Source: Mycobacterium hubeiense
GTDB lineage: Bacteria > Actinomycetota > Actinomycetes > Mycobacteriales > Mycobacteriaceae
Direction of reading: 5' to 3'
Assembly (NCBI RefSeq): GCF_002838065.1
Contig: NZ_PIZU01000034.1
Span: forward strand, 1 to 57,777
DNA length: 57,777 bases
Within the stretch, counting starts at the first letter, position 1. Every line of letters begins with the position of its first letter. Shown here piece after piece: positions 17,434 through 25,715 of the stretch. The notes beneath the pieces are model-generated. The model had not been told where the DNA came from, did not search any database, and saw nothing but the letters and a program-made list of their open reading frames with translations. Position numbers and translations under genes: made by a program.

Positions 17434-18904
17434 GGTGCTCACGTGGCCCTCAGCCGAGCAGGCCGTCGCCCTGCCGATCGCGGCTGCCCTTCCGCTGCTG
17501 GCCTGCTGCGCTGTGCTGCTTCTGCGAAGCCGGCCGAACGCACGCGACGCGGCGTCGGTGGCCTGCGGCGTCGCGCTGGCGGTGGTGGTGCTGGCGTTGT
17601 GGCCAATGGCCAACAGCGGGCTGCGGTTCACGTTGTGGGCGTGGCTGCCCGGGGTTTCGCTCGAGCTTGCCCTCGAGCCGCTGGGTCTGCTGTTCGCGAC
17701 CGTCGCCGCAGTGCTCTGGCCGGTGACCACCGTCTTCGCGGTTGGCTACCTGCGCGCCGAGAAGGATCACGCCCAGACCCGGTTCTTCGCCTTCTTCGCG
17801 CTGGCGATCGCGGCGGCGATGTGGATCGCGCTTTCGGCCAATCTGGTCACGCTGCTCATAGGCTACGAGGTGCTGACACTGGCGACGTGGCCGCTGGTCG
17901 CCCATCACGGCGACGCCGACGCGCGCCGCGGCGCTCGTACCTACATCATCGTGCTGCTGGCCACCTCCATCGGGCTGCTATTACCGGCGATCGTGTGGAC
18001 CTGGGTGCTGGCCGGCAGCACCGAGTTCACCCCCGGCGGGCTGCTGGCCGGCACAGCCGGCCCCGGGGTGTTGACCGCGCTGTTCGCGCTCTACCTCTTC
18101 GGCATCGGCAAGGCGGCATTGATGCCGGTGCACCGGTGGCTCCCAGCGGCCATGGTGGCGCCCACCCCGGTGTCGGCACTGCTGCATGCGGTTGCCGTGG
18201 TCAAGGCTGGGATGTTCGCGGTCCTCAAGATCGCCGTGTACATCTTCGGCCTGGACACACTGCGCGAGAGCGGTGCCGCGGCACCGATGATGTGGGTGGC
18301 CGCTTTCACGCTGCTGGCCGCGGCGGTGGTGGCGATCCGGTCGGACAATCTCAAAAGGCGGCTGGCGTACTCGACGGTCAGCCAACTCGCCTACATCGTG
18401 CTGGCCGCGACCCTGGCCGACCGGGTCGCGGCAGCGGGCGGCGCGCTGCACATGGTCACGCACGCGGCCGGCAAGATCACGCTGTTTTTGTGCGCGGGCG
18501 CCATCGCCGTCACCGCCGGAAAGACCCGCGTGAGCGAGCTCGACGGGCTGGGGCGCGCAATGCCGTGGACGTTCGCCGCGTTTCTTGTCGCCGCTATCTC
18601 GATCATCGGCCTGCCGCCGCTCGGCGGTACCTGGAGTAAATGGCTGCTACTGCTCGGCACGGCCGACGCGGACCAGGCCATCATGCTCATGGTCCTGGTG
18701 GTGGGCTCGCTGCTCGCGGTGGCCTACCTGATGCCGATACCGGTGCGGGGGTTCCTGCGGCCACCCCTCGAGCGGCAGACACACGGTGAGGCGTCGCTCA
18801 CGCTGGCCGGGCCGCTGACGCTGACCGCACTCGGCTGCGTTGGATTGTTTGTGGGCGCCGAGGTCGTCCTCGCACCGCTGGCCGCGACCCTGGGGCTGCC
18901 GTGA
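17426..18904 (+). CDS. second NuoL/M/N-type antiporter-like subunit
   Basis: This is another NuoL/M-family protein, 492 residues and about 14 helices, divergent from the preceding mrpD. The key charges are kept: Glu in L-I-G-Y-E-V-L-T-L, Lys in G-I-G-K-A-A-L-M-P-V-H-R-W-L-P, Lys in V-V-K-A-G-M-F and Lys in T-W-S-K-W-L-L. It is therefore probably a functional proton channel. It replaces part of the role of the missing NuoL-like half of MrpA. The GTG start (17426, or 17435) overlaps the mrpD stop. Confidence 0.88.
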   Translation: MGEVLTWPSAEQAVALPIAAALPLLACCAVLLLRSRPNARDAASVACGVALAVVVLALWPMANSGLRFTLWAWLPGVSLELALEPLGLLFATVAAVLWPVTTVFAVGYLRAEKDHAQTRFFAFFALAIAAAMWIALSANLVTLLIGYEVLTLATWPLVAHHGDADARRGARTYIIVLLATSIGLLLPAIVWTWVLAGSTEFTPGGLLAGTAGPGVLTALFALYLFGIGKAALMPVHRWLPAAMVAPTPVSALLHAVAVVKAGMFAVLKIAVYIFGLDTLRESGAAAPMMWVAAFTLLAAAVVAIRSDNLKRRLAYSTVSQLAYIVLAATLADRVAAAGGALHMVTHAAGKITLFLCAGAIAVTAGKTRVSELDGLGRAMPWTFAAFLVAAISIIGLPPLGGTWSKWLLLLGTADADQAIMLMVLVVGSLLAVAYLMPIPVRGFLRPPLERQTHGEASLTLAGPLTLTALGCVGLFVGAEVVLAPLAATLGLP

Positions 18905-19197
18905 ACGACGACGAGCGCCGCTGGCTGGACGAGCCGCACAACGTGACCCGCATCGTCTACGGGTTGTTCGCGATGTGCACAGTCGCCCTTGTCGCCGACC
19001 TCTTCTACACCAAGCACCCGTACTTCGACGTCGAGCGGTTGCCCGGCTTTTACGCCGTCTACGGCTTCGTGGTCAGCCTGACCTTGGTGCTCACCGCTAA
19101 GCAGCTCCGGAAGTTGTTGCGGCGCAACGAAGATTACTACGAGCCAGCCGAGGAGCCAGTCGACGAGCCACCGCGACGGGACGGCGATGATCGCTAA
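18901..19197 (+). CDS. small two-helix membrane protein of the Mrp-like operon
   Basis: This protein of 98 residues has two membrane segments (I-V-Y-G-L-F-A-M-C-T-V-A-L-V-A-D near residue 18 and Y-A-V-Y-G-F-V-V-S-L-T-L-V-L near residue 52). A short basic stretch follows, then an acidic, proline-rich cytoplasmic tail. I do not recognise a named family. It overlaps both neighbouring antiporter-like genes by 4 and 11 bases, so it is surely part of the same complex or its assembly. Confidence 0.8.
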   Translation: MNDDERRWLDEPHNVTRIVYGLFAMCTVALVADLFYTKHPYFDVERLPGFYAVYGFVVSLTLVLTAKQLRKLLRRNEDYYEPAEEPVDEPPRRDGDDR

Positions 19198-20872
19198 CCC
19201 CGCTCTTCTGCTGATGCTCGGCGCGGCCGGCGTGCCGCTGCTGCGCGGCTGGCAAAGGCGCATGCTGATGGTGCTGCTGCCGATCGCCGGCCTGATTGTG
19301 CTGTGGACACTGCCCGAAGGCACCGGGGCCACCGCCGACCTGTTCGGTCTCGAGCTGACTTTGCTCCGGGTCGACGCGCTCTCCCGCGTGTTCGCGACCG
19401 GGTTCCTGATCGCAGCGCTGCTCACCACGATCTATGCGCTGCACTTGCGTGACTCCCTGCAGCAGGCGGTGATCCTCTTCTACGCCGCGTCGGCGGTCGG
19501 CGGTTGCCTGGCCGGCGACCTGCTGACGCTGTTCGTGTTCTGGGAGCTTGCCGGACTGTCGTCGGCATTCCTGATCTGGGCGGGCCGCACGGAGCGCAGC
19601 TACCGCGCCGGAATGCGTTACCTTATCGCACAACTGATTTCGGGGCTGCTGATGTTGACCGGCATCGCGATGCGGGTCGATGCCGGCGCTGGGCTGGAGT
19701 TCGGCTATCTCGGGCTGGACCGCCCAGGCGGCGCGCTGATCCTCGCAGGGGTTGGCATCAAGTGCGCCTTCCCGGTGCTACATGCGTGGTTGATTGACAC
19801 GTACCCCGAATCGACGGTCGTCGGTGCGGTCGCGTTGTCGGCGTTCACCACCAAATTCGCCGTGTACACCCTGGCGCGGGGCTTTCCCGGCACCGAGACG
19901 TTGATCTGGGTCGGCGTTGCCATGACCGTTTTCCCGATCTTCTACGCGGTGATCGAAAACGACCTGCGCCGGGTGCTCGCCTACAGCATGATCAACCAGC
20001 TCGGGTTCATGGTGGTGGGCGTCGGTATCGGCGGCTCGCTAGGGATCAACGGCGCGAGCGCGCACGCCGTGGCCGACATGGTGTTCAAGGGCCTGTTGTT
20101 CATGGCGATGGGCGCGGTGCTGATGCGCACCGGTACCGCCAAGGGCTCCGAGCTCGGCGGGCTGTACAAATCGATGCCGCAGACCACGGTGCTGTGCATC
20201 GTTGGCGCGGCGTCCATCTCCGCCTTCCCTCTGTTCTCCGGGTTCGCCACCAAGTCGCTGATCATGGAGGCGGCCTCCCGGGAACACCGGACCGTCGTCT
20301 GGCTGTTGCTACTGTTCGCCTCCGCCGGCGTGTTCCACCACGCCGGGATCAAGATTCCGTACTTCGCGTTCTTCGCCCACGACCGGGGCCACCGGGTGGC
20401 GGAGGCGCCCCTGAACATGCGGGTGGCCATGACGATCGCGGCGCTGGTCTGCATCGGCATCGGGGTGGTGCCGGGTGTGCTGTACGGGATCCTCCCGTAT
20501 GCGGTCGACTACGTGCCGTACACGACGCCACACGTGATCAACCAGCTGCAGCTGCTGCTGCTCGCCTCGATGGCCTTTACCGTATTGATCCGCACCGGCC
20601 TCTACCCGCCGGAAGTCCGATCGGTGAACCTCGATGCCGACGTCGTCTACCGGCGTGCTCTGCCGTCTACGTGGAATGCACTGTTGCAGTATGTATTTCA
20701 GCTACGTGAGGTGATGGTCCCGCCACTGCGCCGCGGGACCCAGCGGGCATGGGCCGCCGCGAGGGCTAACCTACCGCCCAACGGGCGGCTGGCAACGCCG
20801 TGGTCCACTACCCGCATGGTCTGGTCGGCCGCCGTCCTGCTCGGCACCGTGCTCCTGCTGGTCCTGCTATGA
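19187..20872 (+). CDS. third NuoL/M/N-type antiporter-like subunit
   Basis: This is a 561-residue NuoL/M-family protein and the last gene of the operon. Conserved charges are Glu in F-V-F-W-E-L-A-G-L, Lys in G-I-K-C-A-F-P-V-L-H-A-W-L, Lys in T-T-K-F-A-V-Y and Lys in F-A-T-K-S-L-I. The C-terminus is extended by about 80 residues with a basic amphipathic stretch and a final hydrophobic helix, loosely like the lateral-helix end of NuoL; this is inference. The stop is 24 bases from the convergent UPF0182 gene. Confidence 0.88.
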   Translation: MIANPALLLMLGAAGVPLLRGWQRRMLMVLLPIAGLIVLWTLPEGTGATADLFGLELTLLRVDALSRVFATGFLIAALLTTIYALHLRDSLQQAVILFYAASAVGGCLAGDLLTLFVFWELAGLSSAFLIWAGRTERSYRAGMRYLIAQLISGLLMLTGIAMRVDAGAGLEFGYLGLDRPGGALILAGVGIKCAFPVLHAWLIDTYPESTVVGAVALSAFTTKFAVYTLARGFPGTETLIWVGVAMTVFPIFYAVIENDLRRVLAYSMINQLGFMVVGVGIGGSLGINGASAHAVADMVFKGLLFMAMGAVLMRTGTAKGSELGGLYKSMPQTTVLCIVGAASISAFPLFSGFATKSLIMEAASREHRTVVWLLLLFASAGVFHHAGIKIPYFAFFAHDRGHRVAEAPLNMRVAMTIAALVCIGIGVVPGVLYGILPYAVDYVPYTTPHVINQLQLLLLASMAFTVLIRTGLYPPEVRSVNLDADVVYRRALPSTWNALLQYVFQLREVMVPPLRRGTQRAWAAARANLPPNGRLATPWSTTRMVWSAAVLLGTVLLLVLL

Positions 20873-20896
20873 GCAGTCTGCACGGCTGATGGCGCC

Positions 20897-23839
20897 TTAT
20901 CCGCCCGGATTCTCATTCGCGTCAACCGCCCGTTCCAGGCGCTCAAGGATCTCGCGCAGTTCCGCCAGCGTCTCGCGCAGTTCGGCCGGTGTGGGCGCTG
21001 AACCGTCGGGCTGAGGTGCAGGGGGTGCCACTGGGGCCGGCGGCTGCTGCGGGGCCGCGGGTGGGGGAGCGGTTTGCGGCAATGGGCGGGTGTCCGGTGA
21101 AGGGGGCGGCGCGGTGGCGGCGTCGCCACCGGGGGCCGTGGCGGCGCGACCGGTGCCGGGGCCGAACACCTGATCCAGTGCCTCAGCCAGGGTCGGTGCA
21201 TAGCCGACGCGTACGCCACCACCGGCGCGCGGCTCTCGCACGCTGACCAGTACCCGGGACAGTTGTGGGAATGTCGAGCTGTTCGGGGCCGTCGAGATCC
21301 GTTCGGTGTAGAGCGGTTCGACGTAGAGCACGCCTCCGTCGGCAATCGGCAGCACCAGCAGGTTTCCGTAGTGAATCCTGTTGGACCGCTCCAGAAGCGT
21401 CCGCTCGGATGCCACCCGGGTGTCGGAGATCATCGAATTCTGGATCTGCTGTGGGCCTTGAGTCAGGGTGTCCGTGGGCAACTGAAGCACGGTGAGCTTG
21501 CCGTAATTTTCCGGATCCGACTGAGCCGAGATATACGCGGCGAGGAACTCCCGGTTGTATCCGACCATCGCGGTGGCCAAGCGGAACGACGGCTTCGCCG
21601 TCTTCTCGTCACCGACGAGGACATAGAACGGTGGCTGCGTCGGATTCGTATCGACGGTGGGGTCGCTCGGCACCGACCAGAATGCGTTGGTGGTGAAGAA
21701 CTCTCGTGGCTCGTCGACGTGATACTTCGCGAGCAGCTCACGCTGGACCTCGAATAGGTCCTCCGGATAGCGGAAATGGGCGCGCAATTCGTCGGAGATT
21801 GCATCCTCGGATTTCACGGTGCCGGGAAACGCGCGCATCCAGGCCCGCAAAACCGGATCGTCGGAGTCGAACTCGTACAGCGTCACTGTGCCGTCGTAGG
21901 CGTCGACGGTCGCCTTGACGGAGTTTCGGACGTATGACACCTCCCTGCCGGGTCGCACGATGCCGGTAGCGGTGGTCACCAGTCCTTCGAGTGAAGTCTG
22001 TTGCGCGTAGGGATAGGTGTCCAGAGTGGTGTATGCATCGACGATCCAGACGATCCGTCCGTTCACCACGGCCGGGTAGGAGTTGTTGTCCGTCGTCAGC
22101 CAAGGCGCGACGCGTTGCACCCGTTCTCGCGGGTCGCGGTACATGAGCACTTTCGATTCCGAACCGATCGCGCGCGAGAAGAGGATCTTGTGCTGGCCGA
22201 ACTTGGCGGCAAACACCGTGCGGTTGAACCAATTTCCGATCGGCACGCCGCCGGCGCCCGTGTAGGTGTACTTCGAAGCGTCGGTGTCGTATTCGCGGGG
22301 ACCGCCGGGGCCGCCGACGATGGCATAGTCGGGATCGAACTGGGCGATCACCTCACCGAAATAGACGCGGGGTTGTTCGACGGGGATGATCTGCCGACCG
22401 GAATGCTGCGTGGCGATGTCGCTGACGGTGTAGAGGGGGTAACCGCTGTTGCTCTCCGAGGCCCCTGCGGCGTCGCGCACCGCTGCGTTCACCCGGTTCG
22501 CCGGTGCGGCGACGAAACCGTTGCCGTGGGTGTAGACGGTGTGCCGATTGATCCAGTCCGTTTGATTTCCGGTGAGGCTGTTCGGGGACAGCTCCCGGAC
22601 ACCGACGACGTAGTCCTGCAGCTCGCCATCGATGCGGTACCGGTCGAGGTCCAAATGCTCAGGGAAGCTGTAGAAGTTCTTGAGCTGTTGCTGTTGGGTG
22701 AAGGTTCGGGAGAGCACATTGGGGTCCAGTAGACGGACGTTGGCGATCGTGGTCGCATCGGCCGGAACATCGCGGGGTGACTTGGTGCCGACGCCCGGAT
22801 AGTCCCGGTATTCGACCCATTCGCCGCCGATCCGATAGGCCTGACGGGTTGCGTCAATATTGCGTTGGATGTACGGGCGTTCGACGTCGGCAGCGTTGGG
22901 CCGCACCGAAAACTGTTCCATGAGCAGCGGCCAGATCCCACCGACGAGAATCGCGGACAGCACCAGCAGCGCCGTTGCCATTGCCGGAATCCGCATGTCG
23001 TGCAGGAAGATTGCGGCAAAGAATGCCGCCGCGCACAGCACCGCGATCGCCAGCAGCACGAGCTTGGCCGGCAGCACCGCGTGGATGTCGGTGTAGCCGG
23101 CACCGGTGAAGGTGGGCTCCTTACGGGCACCGGACAACAGCTGGTATCGGTCGAACCAATAGGCAACCGCCTTCAGCAGGATCAGGACTCCAGCCAGCAC
23201 CGCGAGCTGAACACGGGCAGCTTGCGTCAGCATGCTCTTGCCCGTCGTCAGCTGTAGGCCGCCGAACAGATAGTGCGTCGTCAGGCTTGCCGCGAAGGCA
23301 AGGCACACCGCGACGAAGAGCCAGTTCAGAACGGATCGGTAGAGAGGCAGGTCAAAGACGAAGAACCCGATGTCGTGGCCGAATTCTGGATCCGCCAGGC
23401 CGAACGACCCACCGTGCAGGAACAGTTGAACGGTCACCCAACTCGATTGCGCGATCAGGCCGCAGAGCAGGCCGATGGCGAGCGCGACGCCCCAGCCGAA
23501 CAACCGCGGTCGACGTGTCACCTGGACGCGGAACGGCGCGATCGGGTCGTTCGGCGCCGCCGGCACGAACGGGGGGCGGGTGCGGTAGGCCAACCACACG
23601 GCCAGACCGACGATGCCCCCCACCACCACCGCCACCGCGAAGAAGGTCACGAGCCGGGTTGCCAGGACCGTGACCCACACTCGGCGGAAACCGACCTCGC
23701 CGAACCACAGCCAGTCGACGTACGTGTTCAACACAGGGGGGCCGAACAGTAGCAGCACCAGCAGGCCGACAGCGGTGACGATGAGTACCCGGGCGCGCCG
23801 GGATAGCGTCGGGAGTGTGTCGGGCGAACGTGTGCCCAT
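20897..23839 (-). CDS. UPF0182 family membrane protein
   Basis: This very large membrane protein has about 980 residues, with seven hydrophobic helices in the first 330 and a long predicted extracytoplasmic region afterwards. It ends in a proline/alanine-rich linker (about residues 895-945) and a short coiled coil (L-R-E-T-L-A-E-L-R-E-I-L-E). The length fits UPF0182, which M. tuberculosis carries as Rv0064 and Rv3193c; the function is unknown. The ATG at 23839 starts M-G-T-R-S, matching the usual N-terminus. It lies downstream of the ArsB/NhaD gene and tail-to-tail with the Mrp-like operon. Confidence 0.9.
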   Translation of the reverse strand: MGTRSPDTLPTLSRRARVLIVTAVGLLVLLLFGPPVLNTYVDWLWFGEVGFRRVWVTVLATRLVTFFAVAVVVGGIVGLAVWLAYRTRPPFVPAAPNDPIAPFRVQVTRRPRLFGWGVALAIGLLCGLIAQSSWVTVQLFLHGGSFGLADPEFGHDIGFFVFDLPLYRSVLNWLFVAVCLAFAASLTTHYLFGGLQLTTGKSMLTQAARVQLAVLAGVLILLKAVAYWFDRYQLLSGARKEPTFTGAGYTDIHAVLPAKLVLLAIAVLCAAAFFAAIFLHDMRIPAMATALLVLSAILVGGIWPLLMEQFSVRPNAADVERPYIQRNIDATRQAYRIGGEWVEYRDYPGVGTKSPRDVPADATTIANVRLLDPNVLSRTFTQQQQLKNFYSFPEHLDLDRYRIDGELQDYVVGVRELSPNSLTGNQTDWINRHTVYTHGNGFVAAPANRVNAAVRDAAGASESNSGYPLYTVSDIATQHSGRQIIPVEQPRVYFGEVIAQFDPDYAIVGGPGGPREYDTDASKYTYTGAGGVPIGNWFNRTVFAAKFGQHKILFSRAIGSESKVLMYRDPRERVQRVAPWLTTDNNSYPAVVNGRIVWIVDAYTTLDTYPYAQQTSLEGLVTTATGIVRPGREVSYVRNSVKATVDAYDGTVTLYEFDSDDPVLRAWMRAFPGTVKSEDAISDELRAHFRYPEDLFEVQRELLAKYHVDEPREFFTTNAFWSVPSDPTVDTNPTQPPFYVLVGDEKTAKPSFRLATAMVGYNREFLAAYISAQSDPENYGKLTVLQLPTDTLTQGPQQIQNSMISDTRVASERTLLERSNRIHYGNLLVLPIADGGVLYVEPLYTERISTAPNSSTFPQLSRVLVSVREPRAGGGVRVGYAPTLAEALDQVFGPGTGRAATAPGGDAATAPPPSPDTRPLPQTAPPPAAPQQPPAPVAPPAPQPDGSAPTPAELRETLAELREILERLERAVDANENPGG

Positions 23840-23933
23840 ATGGTGCTCCGAAGCTCGGCGGCGCCGACCGCTGACCGATATCTCGAATTCTACGCCGGGT
23901 GTGGCGAACGTCCGGACGTTGAAATGGCCCCCC

Positions 23934-25226
23934 CTAGGCAAGCACGAAGTAGCGCAGCCACAGGTATACCGCGGCTAGTGCGATCGACATCACCGTGACG
24001 AACAGGCCCTTGCGAGTGAACTCCCAGAACGAAATGGGATTGCCTGCGCGGCGGGCGATTCCGAGCATGACGACGTTGGCGCTCGCCCCGACGGCGGTCA
24101 GGTTGCCGCCGAAGTCGGCGCCGAGCGCAAGCGCCCACCACAGCACGTTCGGGTCGGTCGGACCGGACAGCCCCGCGGCCAACTCGCTGACGATCGGCGT
24201 CATGGTCGCAGTGAACGGGATGTTGTCGATGATTCCCGACACCGGCGCGGAGACACCGAGAACCAACATCACAGTGAGGAGCGCATCCCCGTCGGTGAGC
24301 TCGGTTGCCGATCGGGCCAGTTCCTCGACGACCCCCGTTTTCACGAGCGCGCCGACCATGACGAACAGCCCCGCGAAGAACAGCAGGGTCTCCCACTCGA
24401 CGCTGCCGAGGTAGTCGCGTTGCTCCAGCCGAGAGATCAGCACGAGTACGCCTGCACCGATCAGTGCGACGACGGACGGCTCGATGTGAAACAGCGAATG
24501 GCCGATGAACGCCGCGAACACCGCGACAAGGACCACACCGCACTTGATCAACAGCGCCGGATCGCGGATGGCCTCACGTTCATTGAGCGACATCACGTCG
24601 GCGACACGCGAGGGGTCGACGGCGAACGAGCCGCGAAACAGCAGCGGCAGCATCGCGATAAACACGACCATGACGACGATCACGATCGGGGCCATATGCA
24701 CCAGAAAGTCGTTGAAGGTCAATCCCGCCCGGCTAGCGATGATGATGTTGGGCGGGTCGCCGACCAGTGTCGACGCGCCGCCGATGTTGGACGCGAACAC
24801 CTCGGCCATCAGGAAAGGGATCGGGTTGATCGCGAGCCGTTCACACACCAGCAGCGTCACCGGTGCGATGAGCAGCACCGTGGTCACGTTGTCCAACATC
24901 GCGGAGGCGACGGCTGTAACGATGACCAGCAGGATCATGATCCGCAGCGGAGAACCGTTGGCGCGCTTGGCAGCCCAGATCGCGATGTACTCGAACACAC
25001 CGGTCTGGCGCAGCACTCCGACGATGATCATCATGCCGAAGAGCAGGAAGATGACGTTCCAGTCGATCCCGGTTTCGTGGGAGTAGAACGCGTCGTCGGC
25101 TTCGACGATCCCGAGGGCGAGCACGATCGCGCCGCCGCAGAGGGCCACGAGTGTCTTGTTGATGCGATCGCTGGCGATCAGGGCATAGGCGATCACGAAA
25201 ACGGTGATCGCGATTGTTGCTGACAA
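23934..25226 (-). CDS. ArsB/NhaD-type ion transporter
   Basis: This 430-residue permease of the ion transporter superfamily has about 11 helices. The signature S-N-I-G-G-A-S-T-L-V-G-D-P-P-N-I lies near residue 150 and its inverted-repeat counterpart D-F-G-G-N-L-T-A-V-G-A-S-A-N near residue 370. Homologues in M. tuberculosis are named ArsA/ArsB1. No arsR or arsC is nearby, and the partner is a CBS protein, so Na+/H+ exchange of the NhaD kind is at least as likely. It starts with TTG four bases after the CBS stop, so the two are coupled. Confidence 0.85.
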   Translation of the reverse strand: MSATIAITVFVIAYALIASDRINKTLVALCGGAIVLALGIVEADDAFYSHETGIDWNVIFLLFGMMIIVGVLRQTGVFEYIAIWAAKRANGSPLRIMILLVIVTAVASAMLDNVTTVLLIAPVTLLVCERLAINPIPFLMAEVFASNIGGASTLVGDPPNIIIASRAGLTFNDFLVHMAPIVIVVMVVFIAMLPLLFRGSFAVDPSRVADVMSLNEREAIRDPALLIKCGVVLVAVFAAFIGHSLFHIEPSVVALIGAGVLVLISRLEQRDYLGSVEWETLLFFAGLFVMVGALVKTGVVEELARSATELTDGDALLTVMLVLGVSAPVSGIIDNIPFTATMTPIVSELAAGLSGPTDPNVLWWALALGADFGGNLTAVGASANVVMLGIARRAGNPISFWEFTRKGLFVTVMSIALAAVYLWLRYFVLA

Positions 25227-25230
25227 TGGC

Positions 25231-25674
25231 CTAGTGTTTCAGCGCGGCCTCGAGCACCCGCGATGCGGTGATGACGCCGCGCAATTTCCCTTCCTGCATC
25301 ACGGCGATCAGCGGGCTCCGGTAGCGCGCCATGAGGGCTGCCACTTCGATGATGGTGTCGTCGGCGTTGGCTGCCGGAACATCGACCAGGTGCTCCGGTA
25401 GAACTTCGCGCACCTTCTTGCCGCCGAGCTTGTCGGCGGCCCGATCGGCCATCGACTCATTGAGCACACCGGCCAGCGATGGATCGTCCTGAACGTACTG
25501 CGGCACGATGAATCGGACCACTTGTGACGCGGGTAGCACGGCGTACGGCCGGCCGGACTCATCGGTGACGATGATGCCCGGCAACCGGTGTTCGGCCAGT
25601 GTGCGCGCGGCGTCCAGCGCGTCGGAGTCGATTGTTATCACCGGGAATTCCTCGGCCATCTCCTCGGCATGCAT
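25231..25674 (-). CDS. CBS-domain pair protein coupled to the ArsB/NhaD gene
   Basis: This 147-residue Bateman module has two CBS motifs around a linker V-P-Q-Y-V-Q-D-D-P-S-L-A-G-V-L. The linker aligns with that of the CBS protein at 12965-13426, which makes the two paralogues. It resembles Rv2683, which precedes arsA in M. tuberculosis. It is probably a nucleotide or ionic-strength sensor acting on the transporter encoded next to it. The ATG at 25674 is chosen; an internal ATG at 25659 is possible but would have no spaced ribosome-binding site. Confidence 0.82.
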   Translation of the reverse strand: MHAEEMAEEFPVITIDSDALDAARTLAEHRLPGIIVTDESGRPYAVLPASQVVRFIVPQYVQDDPSLAGVLNESMADRAADKLGGKKVREVLPEHLVDVPAANADDTIIEVAALMARYRSPLIAVMQEGKLRGVITASRVLEAALKH

Positions 25675-25715
25675 ATCAGCACGATACGTCCGTGTCAGTC
25701 ACCGTCGGTTGCCTT

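Noticed and set aside
12965..20872. Hydrogenase or complex I locus
   Set aside because: There are no NiFe-hydrogenase, NuoB/C/D/I or Fe-S subunit genes around the Mrp-like operon; only the antiporter part is present.
23934..25226. Arsenic resistance operon
   Set aside because: The permease fits the ArsB/NhaD family, but arsR, arsC and arsA ATPase genes are absent and a CBS protein is the partner, so an arsenic role is not supported.
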